Shown: positions 58,966 to 64,000 of the stretch, piece after piece
How the letters are laid out: the number at the start of each line of letters is the position of its first letter
Position numbering within the stretch: position 1 is the first letter of the stretch
DNA from: Siphonodentalium dalli
Taxonomy: Eukaryota; Mollusca; Scaphopoda; Gadilida; Siphonodentaliidae
Direction of reading: 5' to 3'
Assembly (NCBI GenBank): GCA_032622095.1
Contig: CP136062.1
Location: forward strand, 5,704,001-5,768,000
Length of the DNA: 64,000 nt
Notes under the pieces: generated by a model
Told to the model about the DNA's origin: nothing
The model's input: the letters and a program-made list of their open reading frames with translations, nothing else
Databases searched by the model: none
Made by a program: the position numbers and the translations under genes

Positions 58966-59322
58966 TTAAGTGTATTTAAAAAAAATAACTACTCGCCCAT
59001 GTTGAAGCGGCAGGGCGGTCCGACCTGGATGGCCATTAGCCATATTACCAGGTTGGAGTCTGACTAATCTGTGCATCGAGTTTTCCAAGTTTTCTGTTGT
59101 TTTCATTTGCACAATTGTCATCACGTTAAAAGTATCTATGCTTAGAATAATGGAGTTCACAAACTCGCGCACATAGCTTACATGCTTCTCAGTTGTTGTG
59201 TTCAGTTTATGCTGATATAGTGATATTCCTATCACATAACTAGCATATTCTTCGACGTCCTGTTCGCGAATTATTTCTGTGGCAGGACTATTTGTGTATT
59301 GTGATTGCGTATTAATTTATAG
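58966..59322 (-). CDS. Unidentified ORF fragment
   Basis: On the minus strand an open frame runs from about 59,322 to 58,966 (about 118 codons; the first ATG, at 59,235, gives 89). It includes ATEIIREQDVEEYASYVIG and HVSYVREFVNSIILSIDTF, with balanced amino-acid use typical of real protein. No family is recognised and no splice signals are obvious. It may be a decayed exon or retroelement piece. Confidence 0.3.
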
Positions 59323-59934
59323 CACAAACTCACATCTGTTCGTCCGTTGTTGTTAGAAATACAACAATTTATACAATTATAAAACTTAATATAATTAAAT
59401 AAATAGTTTGTTTCATACAATTTCAGAATATTACGGGTTTAAATGGTCAATACGTTTGGAACTATATGTTATATTTCAATTTTATTTATCGATTTTATTT
59501 TTATATTTTATCGGTGAACTTGGAGCACTCAATCAAAACAAGTTATAGTTAGCCTGGCCAAGGTTTGTCTGCGTCAAACTTTATAAATATTGCATCAATC
59601 GTTCAGGCTAAAATGCCGATAGAAAATTGAAGATATGCTCAACATGTGCATTCATGTGGCTGGAATTGATTTTCTGGGCAAATGTTTTTAATATTTATTT
59701 TTAATTTGTAAAAAAAAACTTTTCATGCAACTTAATTCACGCTTTGTTTGAACTCTAGCGCTTTAATTTGATTTCTTTCCAATTATAATCCAATAGAGTG
59801 AACAGACCTGTTAGAAATGCATTATAAACTAGCTAGTCGCCCTTATAAATATTAAACAAAAGACATCAACGATTGTATGACGTTTATATAAATATGAGAA
59901 TGTTGCACATCGACTGATTTGGGTTGGCCTTTTG
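59323..59934. other. AT-rich, no gene
   Basis: Nothing supportable. Confidence 0.5.
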
Positions 59935-60345
59935 ACAGCAGCTCCCATCATCAAATATTTAATGCTGCACCAACGCAGCTCCCTTCATGAAATGTATTAA
60001 TACTGCACCACCGCAGCTCCCGTCATGAAAGAGTTATTGCTGCATAAATGCAGCTCCCATCATTAAATAATTAATGCTGCACCAACGTAGCTCCCGTCAT
60101 GAATGGGTTAATGCTGCACCAACGCGGGCTCCCATCATCAAATAATTAATGCTGCACCAACGCAGCTCCCTTCATGAAATAATTAATGCTGCACCAGCGC
60201 AGCTCCCGTCATGAAAGAGTTAATGCTGCACCAACGCAGCTCCCATCATCAAATATGTAATGCTGCACCAACGCAGCTCCCGTCATGAAATGTATTAATA
60301 CTGCACCAGCGCAGCTCCCGTCATGAAAGAGTTATTGCTGCATAA
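59935..60345. repeat. 37-bp minisatellite, about 11 copies
   Basis: Unit: ttaatgctgcaccaacgcag followed by ctcccgtcatgaaagag, with alternation between catcatcaaataa and cgtcatgaaagag forms. Confidence 0.92.
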
Positions 60346-60377
60346 AATTTAATCAAACTAATCAAACCCTGTCTGAT

Positions 60378-60525
60378 GCAAGTTTGTGAGAAACTACTAT
60401 GCATGTCAATAAGTATTCTCCGCTATAACTTATATGTACGCCGTGCAAATATTCAGAACTTTTTGATTCCGAGAAAAATATTGGGAAAAATAATTAGTTT
60501 TACACAAAAGAGTAGTTTCTCACAA
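60378..60525. repeat. Short inverted repeat
   Basis: gtttgtgagaaactact at about 60,382 is mirrored by agtagtttctcacaaac at about 60,509-60,525, with about 110 bases between. It is probably a small MITE next to the minisatellite. Confidence 0.65.
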
Positions 60526-60739
60526 ACGTAAACCTACTTCGGATAGCGACTCGATGTCCGATGGCGGCATCTACAGAACGAACAAATCCTTGAATTCCAA
60601 ATTAAAGAAACTGAATCCTTTATTTGCTCAAATCAATACCAGCAGCAACACTGAACGAGAACCAGAACAAAGCGCGCAATAAGAAAAGCAGACGCCTGAT
60701 CCGTTGTGTGCACGCGCGTAGAGTTTGACGTCAGAGCTT

Positions 60740-61560
60740 TCTACGTTATCTACGTTGGCATTACGTTGGGCCAACGATATACCAACCGACACCATCCAAC
60801 GTATTTTATGACATATCGTAGCATATATTGTGTCAGCAATGATTGTACGTGTGTTTACGGAACAGAAAGTATCGGCATATCGTTGAGATTTATATGTATG
60901 TACGCTATATGTAATTGGACTACCACGAGGCCGTTAGCGTTGACCCAATATTGGACCAACGTTATAATTCCAACTGTTGCATGGGATGAATACCTTAATT
61001 GGGGTCAACCAAGGGCCAACAACGTAAACCCAACCAATGTGATGTGTACCGTAAATTCCATTTTCGTGTTGGCGTTGGCCCAACGTTATACTTTCAACGG
61101 TTGGGATGAATACGCTGGGCCAACCAAGGCCCAACCACACCAACCCAACCAATTTACTGCAGATAATTCCGTTGGCATGTTCGCGATGGGCACAACGTTG
61201 GCCAACGTTATATTTCCAACGGTTTGGAGGAATACGTTGGGCCAACCAAAGGCCAACCACGCCAACCCAACCAATTTACTGCAGATAATTCCGTTGGCAT
61301 GTTCGCGATGGCTCAACGTTGGGGGCCAACGTTTTATTTCCAACGGTTGGGAGGAATACGTTGGGCCAACCACGCCAACCCAACCAATTTACTGCAGATA
61401 ATTACGTTGGCATGTTCGCGTTGGCACAACGTTGGGCCAACGTTATATTTCCAACGGTTGGGAGGAATACGTTGGGCCAACCAAGGACCAACAACGTCAA
61501 CCCAACCAAACCTAATGCCAACCGTGCCGACATTGTGCCAACGTTGGCCCAACGTAGTCA
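60740..61560. repeat. ~122-bp tandem repeat with GTTGGGCCAACG motif
   Basis: Four to six units repeat caacgttatatttccaacgg, ttgggaggaatacgttgggc, caatttactgcagataattc and cgttggcatgttcgcgatgg. The motif gttgggccaac is palindromic. The 231- and 128-codon frames here are repeat translations. Confidence 0.9.
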
Positions 61561-62968
61561 TGCTATCTGGGATGGCCATATTGTTTAAAAGACGTCCCCC
61601 TAACGCATAATCAACTCACAACGTATCAATATCCTTACTATAACATACATAATTATATCCCTCGTGTAACACTAATTTCCCAAATTTAACACTAGAAAGG
61701 CTACTATTATCCAAACCAGAAAAATAGTTCGAGTTGAAAGACAAACATAACCAATTAAATATTATGTATATCGTGTGATATATTTCCGCGGCAAAGAAAA
61801 GAGAAAACATTATTAAATGCAACAGGCATGTCCTCTGGATAACAGTTGTTGTATTTACTGTAACGGCCACTCGATTTGAGTTAGATCGTACACGGAATCA
61901 TGTTGCAACCGAAGGAATAACTAATACAAAGTAACAGTCTCGTTATAATTGATGTTTTCTCCCGGCTATCATGGTTTCATACCAATCACATGAAATGCAA
62001 AATCGACTTACCACATAAGAACATCTTTAATGTAACATAAACATATCTTTCATGTAACGAAAATTCAAAACATCGACGCACGTAAATGATATTTTCCAAA
62101 TCAGACACATTTTGTAATCTGAAAGAAGAACAAGCCCCAGTTACACCCTCTAGATATTTCAGCTTGGTGTTGCGTGTGTTCGCGCACAAACAGCCTCTGT
62201 AAATAGCAGCCTTCCCCTTTCGTTACAGTATTGGTCTCTCCTGTAACGTTTTGGCATGTTACAGCAGAGAACGTTACAGTGGAGATAGTACAGACCACTC
62301 TGGTCACGGCATTCAATGAGTTCTCCCTCCAGTATGGCGAAAATAGGGAAGTATAAAATACACCACAGTGGCTTCGGAAACATTTATTTGAAATATAATT
62401 ATACATATGTTATAGCGAACAAACATGCGTTATTTAAAATACGACTTTGAAAAGTACGCGAGGGGGTCAACCTACCTATTATATAATTGTGTTATCGCAA
62501 GTTGTTTTTTGATTCAGACGACGTGCGTTTCCGATATTGTGACGTACAAAGCATCACGGAGAACAAAATACGGAGATTATAAATATCAGGGATACGTCAT
62601 TATGTCAAGTAAATAGCACTTCGTTACATGAGAGACACAATGCTGAGGTACAAAGTTTCTGAGCAATTTTCACTTAGTTAAGTTCAATCTTGGGTAGTGT
62701 ATATGTGACAGTAGTTTATATCAAGAACTAAACTAATGATATGCCAGAGGATTTTCTCGGTGGCATGTAGTTAATATATCGAAATTTCGATTTTAGCCTG
62801 TAAAATTTTCCTGGGGACAGGCCATTTTGGTCAAATCTGGCCATGAATGAGCCCATTACATACATATATACCCGAACATCACGCTTATTTGTGTGTGCAT
62901 GTTGTGACGGTGATAGAGATGCACACTGGGAACAATAGTTGGGATCCGCACGTTGCATTATGCACTCA
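61561..62968. other. No gene recognised
   Basis: About 1.4 kb with chance frames only. gtaacgtt and aacgttac recur around 62,230-62,280. Confidence 0.5.
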
Positions 62969-63268
62969 TCATCCACCGAGGACATCAATGTTGACCAAAA
63001 TTGATATTGACTCTAATAGGCATGCGTCGTACTCGCCACTTGATGTTTCGGCCGCAAGTATATCTAATTTATTTCTGATACTCTGTGTATTCAACACAAG
63101 TACCGAGTGACTGTGTTGTTCGGTTGAAGGGCCTGGGTTAGTCTCGACGTTTCCTGCGAGGATCATGAGAACCCTTGCCAAAAATACCGTTAGTACTGTT
63201 AGAATGCTCGCGCACGTGAAGAGAGATGCAGCTGTGTATGACCTCGCAAGTTTTGTGTTCAGTCTCAT
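62969..63268 (-). pseudogene. 5' fragment of a CR1/L2-type LINE with a 2A-like peptide
   Basis: On the minus strand from Met at 63,268: a short basic N-terminus, a hydrophobic stretch (LFTCASILTVLTVFLARVLM), then GNVETNPGP (63,128-63,154), a 2A-like ribosome-skipping motif with Asn for the usual Asp. The start of an apurinic-type endonuclease follows (VLVLNTQSIRNKLDILAAE, then CLLES for the expected CL(T)E(S/T) block). Several CR1/L2-like LINEs carry N-terminal 2A sequences (established). The frame ends after the first endonuclease motifs, so the 3' part including RT is missing. This is the reverse of normal LINE 5' truncation. An overlapping 148-codon frame (63,138-63,584) has no recognisable feature. 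Confidence 0.75.
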
Positions 63269-63429
63269 CTTTTCTTCGGAATGTGGTGCATATGATATTT
63301 TCTTGTGGGTCATGATATATTTGAGAGTAGATAGTTGTTCCATCGTGAAAATAATGGAAACCAGTAGTGTCATTATTAGGGAAGTTGTAAGATTCAGACC
63401 ACGTTGGCACAGCATAATATAAAACAAGC

Positions 63430-64000
63430 ATGTTTATGATTGTCTCACACAAAGAGGCCCCCTCCCTGACAGTCTGACAGCAAGATTGTGAAATGCACCG
63501 ATCCTTGCCCTGTGTAACATTATATCCATCATTAAAGATCATATCAAAATTCAGATATTTATTGTTTGGGCATCCTCGGTGCACGTTAAGAAGTATATAA
63601 TTTGAGCATACTCTGACAACATATAGAAATGAAAACCTATCATGGGTGTTTTTTTACATCTGTTTTCAGCTCAGTCCGTTTTCCCAGTGGGGGTAAGCAA
63701 GTGGGGACAAGATAACAAGATAGAGCAGAAAATGAGTTGAGAAGAGGATAAGGCCGTGATGATTGATACTTTGGTACAAGGAGTGGGGGAAAGCAGAAAG
63801 AGTAAGAGAACAGAAAAAGAGGAGATAAAAACATTACATTGGGTGTATCTCATGGTATTAGATTCCTAGGACTAATGGGGGACAAGAGCTGCAAATATGT
63901 TTCCAAATATATTCAGATTCAGTTTCATGCATGTGCGTTGTTTATGCTGCTCATATACAGTGCGGTTTCGTATAAGAAGATTCAAATATTGTGGCAAGTG
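63430..64000. other. No gene recognised
   Basis: Contains a purine-rich stretch (63,700-63,830) that yields chance minus-strand frames. Confidence 0.5.

Noticed and set aside
60706..61610. 231-, 128- and 108-codon frames
   Set aside because: Translations of the ~122-bp GTTGGGCCAAC tandem repeat.
63138..63584. 148-codon minus-strand frame overlapping the LINE fragment
   Set aside because: No recognisable motif; the overlapping frame with 2A and endonuclease motifs is the real coding remnant.

Overview
The window is animal nuclear DNA dominated by mobile and tandem repeats. It has no confidently intact host gene. AT-rich sequence, AG/GT splice-like signals, a decayed core-2/I-branching glycosyltransferase, Ty3-type LTR elements, a Crypton relic and a 2A-bearing LINE all point to a metazoan. 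Abundant TACATGTACATG runs and the 'aagggccataactct' type of interspersed repeat suggest a marine lophotrochozoan, most likely a mollusc. That assignment is inference.

Layout. 0-1.3 kb: one copy of a composite repeat that recurs at 43.3-46 kb and in part at 51 kb. 3.3-5.1 kb: a Crypton-type tyrosine recombinase broken by stops and frameshifts. 5.8 kb: a near-perfect palindrome. 6.1-8.9 kb: a minus-strand GCNT-like glycosyltransferase pseudogene whose 3' flank is duplicated 2 kb away. 8.9-14.3 kb (minus strand): a heavily decayed env-bearing LTR retroelement, seen as an integrase C-terminal domain, an unidentified acidic reading frame and a fusion-type envelope gene. 16-20 kb: a candidate 108-bp exon and a diverged tandem duplication. 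21.46-22.0 kb: a small inverted-repeat transposon with a 9-bp target duplication.

23.7-28.7 kb: a 4.9-kb foldback element with a TA duplication, carrying a large ~42-bp minisatellite in both orientations around a central palindrome. 30-32.4 kb: a TTAA-flanked insertion and a TA-flanked MITE. 33.0-40.9 kb: a ~160-bp satellite array split by a 5.6-kb terminal-inverted-repeat element that itself contains a ~190-bp satellite. 41.7-42.6 kb: a non-autonomous hAT element with a perfect 8-bp duplication. 43.3-46 kb: the composite repeat, interrupted by a 1.17-kb transposon whose empty site is visible in the copy at the window start. 49.7-50.6 kb: a second ~160-bp satellite array.

52.4-57.6 kb: a young LTR retrotransposon with near-identical LTRs, primer site, zinc-knuckle gag, a canonical A_AAA_AAC frameshift heptamer at the gag stop, protease joined to the integrase C-terminus (RT, RNase H and integrase core missing), and extra 3' reading frames. 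It sits inside an older MITE next to a 5S-rRNA-like sequence. 58-64 kb: a second MITE copy, 37-bp and ~122-bp minisatellites, and a 5' fragment of a LINE with a 2A-like peptide.

The genes do not form a pathway. What the window shows is layered insertion: several empty sites and target duplications can be read directly and give a relative order of events. Positions of diffuse repeats are approximate to tens of bases.
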